A program made the translations under genes and the position numbers. The notes below the pieces were generated by a model. It did not search any database and was not told the DNA's origin. It was given only the letters and a program-made list of their open reading frames with translations. A DNA stretch of 64,000 nt, taken from positions 756,044 through 820,043 of the forward strand of contig CAJNDS010002601.1 in the NCBI GenBank assembly GCA_905221605.1, read 5' to 3'. Of the stretch, positions 55,488 through 64,000 are shown in pieces; positions within the stretch are counted from its first letter, which is position 1, and every line of letters begins with the position of its first letter. The stretch is from Symbiodinium natans (taxonomy: Eukaryota; Sar; Dinophyceae; Suessiales; Symbiodiniaceae).

Positions 55488-58487
55488 AGAGAAAAACAAA
55501 TCTACATATCTTACGCAGCATGTATATGTAATATTATACTCTCTACGTACTACATATATATATATACTTATTTAAATATTTATAAATACATATATACATA
55601 TACAAATCGTATACGAGAAAATCATATATCCCTTCTCAACCCAGCCCCCCCACCCAGTCCATCCCGGCTTCCTTCACTCCTCTCCCCTCCGGGTTCCGTT
55701 CACGGCAAACAAAAACGTAAAATCCCACCTTCATTCCGGAGCCATGTGCGAGTTCATGTACTTGCATGTTTGCACATGTGCATGAAAGCAGTGAGGCTGA
55801 TGTCTCCCTGAGAAGAATGCTGCAGAATGCCTTTGATCGTGTCGCTGACCACACGACACCGTCATTGACCCCGCCGCCCCGCCAGGTCCCCCATCCCAAC
55901 TTCACGCCCACGCCGCCCTCTGAGCACATGCAGCCCGTACAAGGTGCTCATGCGGCGAAGATGCCTGCGCCGACCCACGCCGTCCCTGCTCTGTCTGAGA
56001 CAGATATGCTGAGGCTGCAGCTGCAGCAGATGCAACAACACATGCAAGCCCAGTCCTTGCTTCTGCAACAGCTGACTGTGAACGCACAAGCCCCAGCAGG
56101 CTCAGTGACTCCGGACGGCGCCACAGACAAACCCTCTGCTCCTGCCGCCGCCCAAACCCCAAAGAAGACCAGCGCCCCCAAGAAAGCTGCTACCCCGAAG
56201 GCCCGTCCGTCAACGCAAGAGATTTCGGACTCTGACAAGGAAGATGATAATATCGTCATGATGGATGGTAAGGCTGCAGCTTCCAGACTGCAACTATACC
56301 CTTTCGCAAAAACCCTAAACCCCCTATTTAAACCCTAAACCGCGCGCATCTTCATGTAAGGTGCTTTCGCGAGACGCCCTACGCATGATGCTTCGCCGCA
56401 TGTGTGAACTCAAAAAAAGTGGCAAGGCGTGGGTGCCAGGAGACATTCGCAAAGAGTACGCTGCTGCTGGTGAGCAGCGCGAGTTGCTAGAGATAGCACT
56501 CCTGGAAGCCATCCAACAGCTTGGTGAAGAGCAGTCTAAGAAGCACGCTGCGGTCAAGGACAGACCAGCAAGTTCAAGCGCTTTATTGTGTTATCGTCGC
56601 GAGTGGGTCGTGGCTGCCAGGCGGCGTTCCTCAATCGCATCACGCATGTGAAAGAGCGGATGGTTCTCAGAGAGGAAGAAGTCACGGGCAGATGGTTGAC
56701 GGAAGAGCGAATGCGCACGGAACTCAAGTGGAGCAAGTGGCTCGTTCAATATTTGTGGTGAGTGTGATTTTTTTGCACAGACCTTTAACAGTAGCATATA
56801 TATTCCTCGGTAAAACCGAGGGAAACCATCCGTCAAGTGGTGGCCTACTGCAGAAAATTTCCGAACACGCTCGTCAGGCACATGACTCTGTCATGCTTCA
56901 GCTTTCTAGTGGCCTAATGTGGGTTTCGCGTATCATGTGGGTGAGCGCACATTCAACATGCTAAAACTGTGAAGAAGCCCCGAGCCATGTAGGTGCTGGA
57001 AGTACAATGCCAGTATCTCCGAGTACTTTGTGGAGACAGAAGATATGGCTAAGATAAAACGCTCGGACCTCGAGAAGTTTCAGCATGCTACTGAGAAGGC
57101 TTGCCCAACCCTATGGAACACCAACTCCCACACCGGGTTCAATGAGCTAACTCATTTGTGCAGGTTGGTGATGCCAGCCAGCACCTGGACTTGGACTCGG
57201 GCGTGGTTGGCGGCTTCGCTAAGGACAAGGATCTGCAGCTCGAACGCGAGGCTTCGTTAGGTGAGTGCCCGGACAACAAGGCTGAGCATGTGAAGGCCTG
57301 CCCTCTGTGAAGATCCCAAACCAATATTTTCTTACAATGTAATCGTCCAGGTGAAAGATGAATTGACCCGCTACCTCAACCTTGTGGGGGGCAAGATCGA
57401 CAGCGTTTCGAGGATGAGGGAATGCCTGCAAGCCCCGTACAACCCAGAGCCCAACGACCAAACCAAGAAGCGCCCTTGCTAATCTACACAAGAAGTCAAC
57501 TTGCAGAGGTCTAGCACGGTGCTGCGTATAGACTCAACTGAGGCTTGACTTGGAATTTGAGGAAGTGTCCAAGAATCTCGAGGTGCAACATGGGAAGCTT
57601 GCGTTACTCCTCAGTTCCTTCCAAATGGTTTCGCACATGGACTCCGCAGGCCTCCAAAAGCCCCTCGGAATTAATGAACCAGTGCTTTTCTTTTCATAAC
57701 ACCCCTGGCATTCTCGTGCCCCCTCTATCATCCCAGTTTGTTTTCTGCCCTCCGACGAGGCTGAATCTGGACTTTGTGAACGTGCGCGAAGCTGTCGCTT
57801 CGCCGAGTCTCGACTATGACCGGGTAACAGTTTGGCACTTTGTTTTGCTTGCCAAGTTTAGGGTTTAGGGTTAGGGTTTAGGATTTAGCTGTCAGAAAAT
57901 GAGGGTTTTGCAGACCCCGGTTTTGGGGCCCAAAAACCGTGTCTGTCTGGGCAGGTTTAGGGTTTATAGTGTTTAGGGTTTAGGGTTTATTAGGTTTTAG
58001 GGTTTAGGGTTTAGAGGGTTTATAAGGTTTATAGGGTTTCGCGATAAGGTGTGCTGAGTTGGTGGCCAAAGAGTCGCGGTACAAGCTGCTTGGTTGCAGC
58101 GTTAGGCGCGCAGGGAAGCACTATAGGGTTTATAGGAATGTATTTCTATAGGGTCTCGAACAAAACCACCTATAGGCTATATAGGGATGTTCTATTTTTA
58201 TCGCTTTTGTTTTTAGGGTGCACACACCCCTCAACCCACTGTCCATTTTGAAGTTTCCAAAGCTTGGGGACGCAAGAGGGTGGCCTTTCCTAATCAACGC
58301 GAGGTCTATCTTGAAGCATATCAACGTCGCGCGCAAAGCCGCGCAGAGAAGTGAAGAGGATGCTGTGAACGGGGAGCTGCCGAAAAAGACTGGCAACAAG
58401 AGGCGCAAGCCCAAGGCTGCAGCTAGGCCAGCGGCGGCCACATCCGTGACACCAGTTAGGCGTGTTCGGCGCAAGGGCAAACCGTGA
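54890..58487 (+). CDS. gene C: coiled-coil/basic protein of unknown function, about ten exons
   Basis: Proposed exons: 54890-54962 (after CACGCAG), 55115-about 55302, 55787-56272, 56361-56525, 56573-56736, 56821-56877, 56993-57098, 57164-57250, 57351-about 57482, 57543-57704 and 58217-58487. The third exon is Gln-rich (MLRLQLQQMQQHMQAQ), then Lys/Pro/Ala-rich and acidic. Middle joins are convincing: TELKWSK-ETIRQVVAYCRK, NTLVR-CWKYNASISEYFVE, KFQHATEK-VGDASQHLD and QLERE-VKDELTRYLNLVGG. They use donors GTGGCT, GCACAT, GCTTGC and GCTTCG. The last exon begins HTPLNPLSILKFPKLGDARG, ends in a basic tail (VRRVRRKGKP) and a TGA stop, and may belong to a separate gene. An upstream frame at 54505-54889 may add an N-terminus. 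Family known to me only as a recurrent hypothetical protein of dinoflagellates. Confidence 0.6.
55019..55115. mobile_element. possible introner-like element, copy 2 (intron of gene C)
   Basis: Begins CTCTCTAAACCCTACGGGAAG and ends GTGCCATGAACCTCCAAG exactly at a proposed acceptor (CCAAG, then exon at 55115). GAAGGTTCATGGTAC and GTGCCATGAACCTCC form inverted ends. Relative of 53370-53482. The first string is quoted only to 20 bases of shared sequence (CTCTAAACCCTACGGGAAG). Confidence 0.5.
57855..58200 (+). repeat. telomere-type repeats before the last exon of gene C
   Basis: TTTAGGG and TTTATAGGG units on both sides of the 60-bp hairpin repeat (57887-57946), then TATAGGG-type sequence to 58200. 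The stretch ends in a T-rich acceptor (TTTTGTTTTTAG) at 58216. The G-strand orientation is opposite to that in gene B's introns. Confidence 0.8.
57887..57946 (-). repeat. 60-bp hairpin repeat, right copy of an inverted pair
   Basis: Reverse complement of 50883-50942 with two mismatches. With its partner it encloses 6.9 kb holding gene B and the first nine or ten exons of gene C. It could be a pair of terminal repeats or two independent insertions of a small hairpin element. Confidence 0.9.
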
Positions 58488-58755
58488 TTTGGCAGGAATG
58501 GATGGGGTGTGGAGTGGCGTGCCCAAATAACACAAAGCCCCTTTCTAATTGTAATGAGCCTGTGCTTTGGGCTATATGGAGCAAGTGTGAAATTGCCATC
58601 CTGACCTACCGGATCCGGATCTTTAATTATCTCAGTTTCTCTGGCATTGCGTGTGTGAGTATACACACGCAGTCGTGCCAAGCAGAATCTCGGTTCATGT
58701 GCGACTTGAAGGCGCATGACAGTTCGGGGAGGGGAGCGTTCCTGGTGTCCGTGAT

Positions 58756-59080
58756 GGAACGCGCGCAAAAGCAATGCCTCGCGACGAAAACCCTAAACCC
58801 TAAACCCTATACCCTAAACCCTATAAACCCTTAGCCCTTATATATGCCCTAAACCCTAAACCTTATAAACCCTAAACCCTAAACCCTATACCCTAAACCC
58901 TAAACCCTTAGCCCTTATATATGCCCTAAACCCTATACCTGAAAAAACGCTAAACCCTAAACCCTATATAGACGCTAGACCCTAAACCCTAAACCCTAAA
59001 CCCTAAACCCTAAACCCTAAACCCTAAACCCTAAACCCTAAACCCTAAACCCTAAACCCTAAACCCTAACCCTAAACCCT
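58756..59080. repeat. direct-repeat block, copy 2, extended by CCCTAAA array
   Basis: Identical to 49576-49760 over 185 bp. From 58941 the sequence differs (GAAAAAACGC), then rejoins at CCCTATATAGACGCTAGACC and continues into about thirteen perfect CCCTAAA heptamers (58983-59080), an extension absent from copy 1. It begins about 270 bp after the stop of gene C, as copy 1 follows gene A. Confidence 0.93.
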
Positions 59081-59493
59081 AAACATGAAGGGCCCGCTTA
59101 TGTATGGGGCATTTGGGTCTAGGGCTTGGGGTCCCGGCGTCCCTGCTATTATTGGTTTGAACCCTATCATTGGGATTGTTTCTCCTTCTCACAGTCAGCA
59201 ATCGGGATTAGAAGAGAGGGGGAAATATCCAAGCTATCAACCCTAAACCCTGTACGTATATATTTGAAACACCGTAGCCCTAAACCCTCAACCCTTTGAA
59301 CCCTATAAGATATAAATATACAAGTATTATATTTATAAACAAATAGATATATGTGTACATACATATATATATATGTATACATACTATATATGTATATCTA
59401 TATTTATATTTATTTATATATATATATATGTAAACCCTAAACCACGTAAAAAGCCAAATCCCAGAAAGTGATCAACCTTTCCTCTGCGCCAGG

Positions 59494-59668
59494 TGTGTCC
59501 TCAACTGCGAAATCAATCGTGGCGGATGTGGGGCGCGGGCGTACGGCCAAGCAGGCCGTTGTGACCTCGAAACGATTGGTTGAAGATTTTGGAAAGGCAG
59601 CGCTTGCATGCCCGGTTATATCTTCACTCAGTTCTTCTTCCGAGCGGAAAGCTGAAACATGTCTATGA
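59494..59668 (+). CDS. possible first exon of gene D or separate small protein
   Basis: After an acceptor-like GCGCCAG the frame reads VSSTAKSIVADVGRGRTAK, QAVVTSKRLVEDFGKAALAC and PVISSLSSSSERKAETCL, then TGA. Mixed, protein-like composition. It is separated from the rest of gene D by 59680-59940, which is TTTATAGGG-type repeat. A start codon upstream at 59468 is possible. Confidence 0.4.
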
Positions 59669-59679
59669 GTGGGGTCGGG

Positions 59680-59945
59680 TTTGCAGTGTTCTATATAGGG
59701 TGTATAGGATACAGGGAGGGTTGATAGGGTTTCCGTAGGGTTTAGGATTTATAGGGTTTAGAGGGTTTTGGGCATAGGGTTTATATATGGGGTATATAGG
59801 GTCTATAGGGTTTAGGGCTTATAGGGTGGTTTAGGGTTTACGCAGGGCTTATATGGGTTTATATACATATATCTCTAGAAATAGTAAAATATATATTCAA
59901 GGGTTTAGGATGAGGGTTTATATAGGCTTATAGGGGAGGATTCTC
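59680..59945 (+). repeat. TATAGGG-type degenerate telomere repeats
   Basis: Loosely repeated GGGTTTATAGGG, GGGTATATAGGG and GGGCTTATAGGG units between the possible first exon and the body of gene D. Preceded at 59340-59430 by AT-rich microsatellite. No coding signal. Confidence 0.8.
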
Positions 59946-59947
59946 GG

Positions 59948-60020
59948 GCTGTAGTTGGTTTTCGGTCTGGTTTGCAGCGTGCAGGATTGCTGGGCTGTAG
60001 TGGGTTTTCGGTCTGCAAGA
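59948..60020 (+). repeat. short tandem duplication at the 5' edge of gene D
   Basis: GGCTGTAGTTGGTTTTCGGT, then CTGGTTTGCAGCGTGCAGGATTG-like spacer, then GGCTGTAGTGGGTTTTCGGT: a unit of about 46 bp duplicated once. The spacer contains TTTGCAG, a plausible acceptor, so the duplication may have created or copied a splice site. Confidence 0.7.
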
Positions 60021-62275
60021 CTGAGGAAGAATCAGTGCATCGAGTGGCCGGAAAAGTTGGGCTACGCTTGCAGCTCCCACTGTCCTATGTCACAATCCAC
60101 AGACAGGCAAGATTGGTCAGACGAGCAAAATCGAAAACGAAGGCTAAGGCCAAGGCGAAGGCCAAAAGTAAATCAAGCCGATGGGCTCCAGAACCTCCGA
60201 GAGAGATACCGGCTTCAGTGGGTGACTATCCCATTATACGTGCAACGGATTTCGTGCGACTTGTGGATAGATACAACTTCTGGCAGTTCTTCTTCGGGCA
60301 AGATGATTTCAATGCTGGCTGCAAGATGATGGCAAATTTCTGGGATGATTACAGAAGAATGTATCCGGGATATCAGCTTTTTGCCAAGGCGGACCGTGGT
60401 GAAGTCGATGTATCTCGCTGCCTACCTTGCTATGTTCACGGTGACGAAGGCACCTATTATAAGCGATCTGGCATCATGATCCTGCAGCTACAATCGCTAT
60501 TTGGAAAAGGCACCAGTCTACTTGGGAGACAGGCTTTCGCTGATCGCTTGGTGGGTGAAGGTGCGGCCAACCCATATGTCAACCAGCGTGGAGTTACACT
60601 GACAACACGTTTCCTGTTGGGTGTGCTGCCCAAAGAATCCTGCGATGTTACAGTTAACATTGTCTTGTGTTCTTGTGTAATATGGGCTTGTACAGGGTAG
60701 AATTGAACACCCTCACTCCTAGGAAGAGTACGCGGAATCTCCAGAAGTGCTGGAGCAGTTCTTTGAGCACATTGTCGAGGATCTACGAGTTGCGCAGCTT
60801 GAGGGGGTTAAGCTTCAGGATGGACGACAGTTCTGGCTGAGCCCCATAGGCATCAAAGGGGATTGGCCATTTCTTGCCGCTTGGCTTGAGACATGTACTG
60901 TCGAATGGTTTACTATCAACATTCCCTTCCTGCAGGACCCTCACTCGCAAAACTTTCTGCGAGCTGAGGCTACTGCGGGCCGCTTGACGCGCACGTTCCG
61001 CCAAGGGCCGAAGGCAGCCTCGGCGGAGAAAGCCGGGACAGGAGTCTGTCACTATTGCCTCGCAGGCACCCCTGGATACGACTTCGAGGACATGTCCCGC
61101 AGTAGCACGAGTGTTCAACAAACGTTCAGAATGGGTCTGTTCAGCCGAAACCCTAAATACGCCCCATAAACCCCATATAAGCCCTAGGGTGGTACAGGGC
61201 TGCATGGTGCTAATTACGCGCAAGGTCCGATTGGCCCAGCTTTATGGAAACCATCGAAGAAAAACTTCCATGGACGACTCCTTCGTGCTTTACGACGAGG
61301 CTTCTCCAACACGAAGGAGCCCTCGCGTTCTTCTATCGTGTGGACCCATGGCATGCCGTGAATCTTGGAGTCGGCAAAAGCTGGTGTGCATCAGCACTGG
61401 TACAACTGGTTGAAAACTTTTTTGAGGGTTCTGTCACGACACGGCTCGAACAGCTCAGCGCTGCGTATCTCGAGTTTTGCAAAACTGCTGCACCCTGCTC
61501 TGCAGAAAGAAGACATAAACTGTTTCTTTTTGGGTTGTGTCCAAACGCCTCTCAGTCCCACAAAGTCCCAAAGGTCGAACGTTAACGCCCCCACCCAGGA
61601 ACCGCGGAAAGTGCCTTTCATCAAGAGCATCACGAAAAGCCTGCTGGGCTGGAAGGCTTCGAACCAGGAGCCTGAGGGTGGTTGGAACAAGGGGCAGTGA
61701 CCACGACGTTGTTGCAGTTTATAGACGATTTTTGCCAAAAACGTGGCATCGAAGACGATCACCCTGATGAATCCCTTCGACTGGTCGACGCTTGTGAATG
61801 TATTGAACTTGTTTGTTTTGGCTTCGTGGAATCATTTGCGTGGCTGCCAGGTTCAGGGGTTGGTTGTCCTATATGCTCCTAGGCCTCGGGAACACGCGCT
61901 CTCAACGTCTTCATGAGGCTGCTCTACAGCAGTCCGTTCTGGCTCGAAAATGATGCTGCCAAAAATGTCATTGCAGCTGGCGAGCACTTTCTAAAAGCAA
62001 GTGCTCGTGCAGGACTGCTCGCTCTCCAACGGCAACAGATGCGGTTCAAGGTGTCCCCGAAACACCACATGTTGTTTCACGTTATCAAGCATGTGTCCTG
62101 GCAGTTTGACGTTCACCGCAAAGCGATGAACCCGATACTAGAGTCATGTGCGATGGACGAAGACTACGTGGGTCGGGTAGCACGTACCGCCCGAAGTTGC
62201 AGTCCGATGGCGGCATGCACGCGCACGTTGCAGCGCTACCTGTTGCAACTGGGCGAAGTGTGGTTCGCTCACTGA
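59990..62275 (+). CDS. gene D: transposase-like protein, five exons, one apparent frameshift
   Basis: Exons about 59990-60634, 60723-about 61092, 61240-61489, 61599-61789 and 61883-62275 (stop TGA). Exon 1 has a basic Lys/Ala stretch (KTKAKAKAKAKSKSS), YNFWQFFFGQDDFNAGCKMM and the motif YVHGDEGTYYKRSG. Exon 2 has WPFLAAWLETC and VCHYCLAGTPGYDFED. Exon 3 has FFYRVDPWHAVNLGVGKSW. Exon 4 has SLLGWKASNQEPEGGWNKG and VTTTLLQFIDDFCQKRG. Exon 5 has LLYSSPFWLENDAAKN, MRFKVSPKHHMLFHVIKH and CAMDEDYVGRVARTA, then RTLQRYLLQLGEVWF. Donors are GAATCC (intron 1), GCACCC or GCTGCA (intron 3) and GCTTGT (intron 4). HGDEGT, DPWHxxxLG and DEDYVGR are spaced like acidic residues of DDE/D transposases with long inserts (KDZ- or CMC-like). 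That assignment is inference. In exon 4, GGGG at 61691-61694 needs one more G to keep frame. I know the family from memory as very abundant in dinoflagellates. Confidence 0.68.
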
Positions 62276-62656
62276 GCTCGGGGCTGGAGAATGGAGAATG
62301 GCCGTCGGCAGCACATGGGATTGGTCGAAGTTTAGGGCTTGGATTTGGTTTGGGTTCGTGTCTTGGTGGAGTAAAGTTGGGTTAGAGGTCGGGGTCGTTG
62401 CTATTTCCAGGCTCGCTTGGACCAAGGGCGCGGCCCCCTAAACCAACCCCACCCTAACCTAGAAATCGCGGCCTGTCCCCTCAAACATGAACTTTGCATC
62501 ACCGCAATGCCTGATATAGCCCCTTTTGTAGCTACACGCAAATCCAGGAATTCGCCAAAGCTCACGAGATCTCTCAATCCCACCCCTTTAGTCCATATGA
62601 GCCCATGCAACCCTTGAAATTCCGATTTTTCTTGTAATTCCCGTTCGAACCTTGTT
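62276..62656. other. convergent intergenic region between gene D and the zinc-ribbon gene
   Basis: About 380 bp of mostly unique sequence, with a degenerate telomere-like stretch at 62330-62390 and CCCGTTCG-type units at 62640 onward. The two flanking genes point towards each other. No further gene is seen. Confidence 0.5.
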
Positions 62657-63292
62657 TTACCCGTTCGGTTCCGGTTTCACGATCCGGTTTCCTGTAATTC
62701 TGGCTGGGCTTTGTTTTCGGAACGCCTCAGGGGTTGCAGGTAGGTCCTGCTGCTCTTCGGCCATGGTCACGGAGGCCATCATTGCACCATCTGGGTCGGA
62801 GGGGGCAGTCGTGAAGCCGTCTCTGGAACGGGCAGCCGCAATCAGAGGGGCCATTGCACGGTGCTCATGACCTGTGCCTGGTGTGCCTGGAGGGGATGCA
62901 TCAATGGTCGTGGGTGCGGCTGCACCGATGGCACCATCTGAGCTGTACCCAGAATTGATGTCCATGCAGGCATACAGCTCGTGGCCATGCCCTGTAAAAG
63001 TCGTGGTCGTGGCTGCAACAGCACCGATGGCACCGTCGGAGCTGTATCCGGAACTGGTGTCCATGTTACCACAGTGCTCTCGGTTTGTCACTGGATGAGA
63101 TGTCTCGACCTCGCCGGTGTCTTGGCTGTCTCCTGAGCTGGTGTCCGTACTGGACGTGTGCTCACGGCCAAGCAGGCAGGGAAGGGTGTCCTTGTGGCAT
63201 TTCGGGCAGGGCAACTTCTCGTGGAACTTGATGATGATGCCGCATTCGGTGCACATGTACTGCATGCTCACCTCGTCGCTGGCTGTCGACAT
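62657..63292 (-). CDS. zinc-ribbon protein with DTSSGYSSDG repeats
   Basis: Minus-strand ORF from ATG at 63292 (MSTASDEVSMQYMCTECG), about 211 codons. I prefer this start to the upstream in-frame codon at 63346 because the domain begins here and the extra residues are low complexity. Residues about 14-36 hold CTECG and CPKCH, a Cx2C-Cx2C zinc ribbon, and two more cysteine/histidine positions follow (PCLLGREH). The rest is Ser/Thr/Gly-rich with three repeats of DTSSGYSSDGAIGA type. The tail ends RIVKPEPNG. Zinc ribbons occur in transcription, RNA and transposon proteins, so no specific role follows. GAGGTGAGC shortly after the start could be a donor, so the true model may be spliced. Confidence 0.5.
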   Translation of the reverse strand: MSTASDEVSMQYMCTECGIIIKFHEKLPCPKCHKDTLPCLLGREHTSSTDTSSGDSQDTGEVETSHPVTNREHCGNMDTSSGYSSDGAIGAVAATTTTFTGHGHELYACMDINSGYSSDGAIGAAAPTTIDASPPGTPGTGHEHRAMAPLIAAARSRDGFTTAPSDPDGAMMASVTMAEEQQDLPATPEAFRKQSPARITGNRIVKPEPNG

Positions 63293-63640
63293 GCGTGCTG
63301 GAAGATGGGGAGTCGCAGCAGTACTACTGAAACTAACTGTAAGCAACTCTGCACCATGAAGGGACTCACGTCCAACGCGTGGGCGGTGCGGGTGAGCGAT
63401 TTGATCAGACCCAAAATACGACCTTCTTCCAGCCTCAAACCAGGATCACGTCCACCAACGCAAGACGAAACAAAGGCAAAGGAGTCAAGCTTGCGGTTTA
63501 GAATTGGGTTTTTGCAAGGGTGTGTAGTGTTTAGAGTTTCGGGTCAAAGGTTTAGGGTATACACCCATGCCTAGAAAAAGCCCTAAACACTAGAACCGCA
63601 AGTAAACCACAGAGTTCTGAAGACGGAGGTGCAACATCCG

Positions 63641-63762
63641 ACCTAAACCCTAAACCCTAAACCCTAAACCCTAAACCCTAAACCCTAAACCCTACACCCT
63701 AAACCCTAAACCCTAAACCCTAAACCCTAAACCCTAAACCCTAAACCCTAAACCCTAAACCC
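63641..63762 (-). repeat. interstitial telomere array CCCTAAA
   Basis: Seventeen CCCTAAA heptamers with one CCCTACA variant. The window continues beyond with unique sequence (63763-64000), so this is not a chromosome end within the window. Confidence 0.94.
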
Positions 63763-64000
63763 AAATCTGGCATCCCTCACCCCTGACAGGACAACTGCGA
63801 CGGCAGGCACCCATTCGTGTCCGTGGACCCAAAGACCCAACTTAGGACTTATAGGCGTCCAGTGGCAGCCTCAAGCTGCACCATGCACAGGAAGAAGTTA
63901 TTGTCCCAAAAGAAGCATGAATCGAAATCATGGCCACACGGGGTTGCCGCACCCTGAAACCCCAACCCCTGAATTTCCTTAAGCCGCTAAACCCTGAACC

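Noticed and set aside
63641-63762. A chromosome end
   Set aside because: The array is followed by unique sequence, and arrays occur in both orientations through the window, so these are interstitial.

Overview
This is a window of nuclear DNA from a eukaryote, most likely a dinoflagellate of the Symbiodiniaceae/Suessiales type. The evidence is (i) plant/alveolate-type telomere heptamers (TTTAGGG/CCCTAAA) scattered through about 58 kb, (ii) a co-oriented cluster of multi-exon genes at 46.6-62.3 kb whose exons join in frame mainly at GC-AG and GA-AG junctions with a G after the acceptor, a dinoflagellate habit, and (iii) deduced proteins that I recognise from memory, without a search, as lineage-expanded Symbiodinium-type families. 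A chromerid or another TTTAGGG-telomere alga cannot be excluded from sequence alone. I see no rRNA, tRNA, CRISPR or bacterial-style operon.

Layout. 1-5.44 kb is satellite DNA: a 55-bp tandem repeat in two blocks, then a nested palindrome of about 2.8 kb (31-bp repeat, 9-bp GAATTAATT arrays, eight GC-core hairpins, and the same layers in reverse order). 5.9-8.9 kb is a 192-bp satellite with a 383-bp higher-order unit between telomere-repeat tracts. 8.9-45.2 kb is a mosaic of short interstitial telomere arrays that change strand every few hundred bases. They separate 60-150 bp GC-rich islands, several of which read as open Ala/Glu-rich fragments, and they are dotted with small inverted-repeat elements. 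I define two MITE-like families (five copies each, some partial), several singletons, and three larger terminal-inverted-repeat (TIR) elements at 14.5-15.0, 34.6-37.0 and 37.4-38.7 kb. The last two carry candidate minus-strand ORFs.

46.6-62.3 kb is the gene-rich part, with four plus-strand genes. Gene A (46607-49113) is a Lys/Glu-rich, probably nuclear protein with a complete start and stop. Gene B (51076-54043, 5' end not found) has motifs resembling a divergent C5-type methyltransferase. Gene C (about 54.9-58.5 kb) is a coiled-coil/basic protein of unknown function. Gene D (about 60.0-62.3 kb) is a transposase-like protein with one apparent 1-nt frameshift. Telomere-type repeats also sit inside the introns of B, C and D, so they are intronic as well as intergenic. 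A minus-strand zinc-ribbon protein gene (62657-63292) is convergent with gene D. The window ends in telomere-repeat mosaic.

How the genes may work together is inference. A transposase-like, a methyltransferase-like and two basic/coiled-coil proteins lie head to tail. A 60-bp hairpin is present in inverted orientation on both sides of B and most of C, and a 185-bp identical block follows both A and C. The cluster could be a composite mobile element or a segmentally duplicated expanded gene family.
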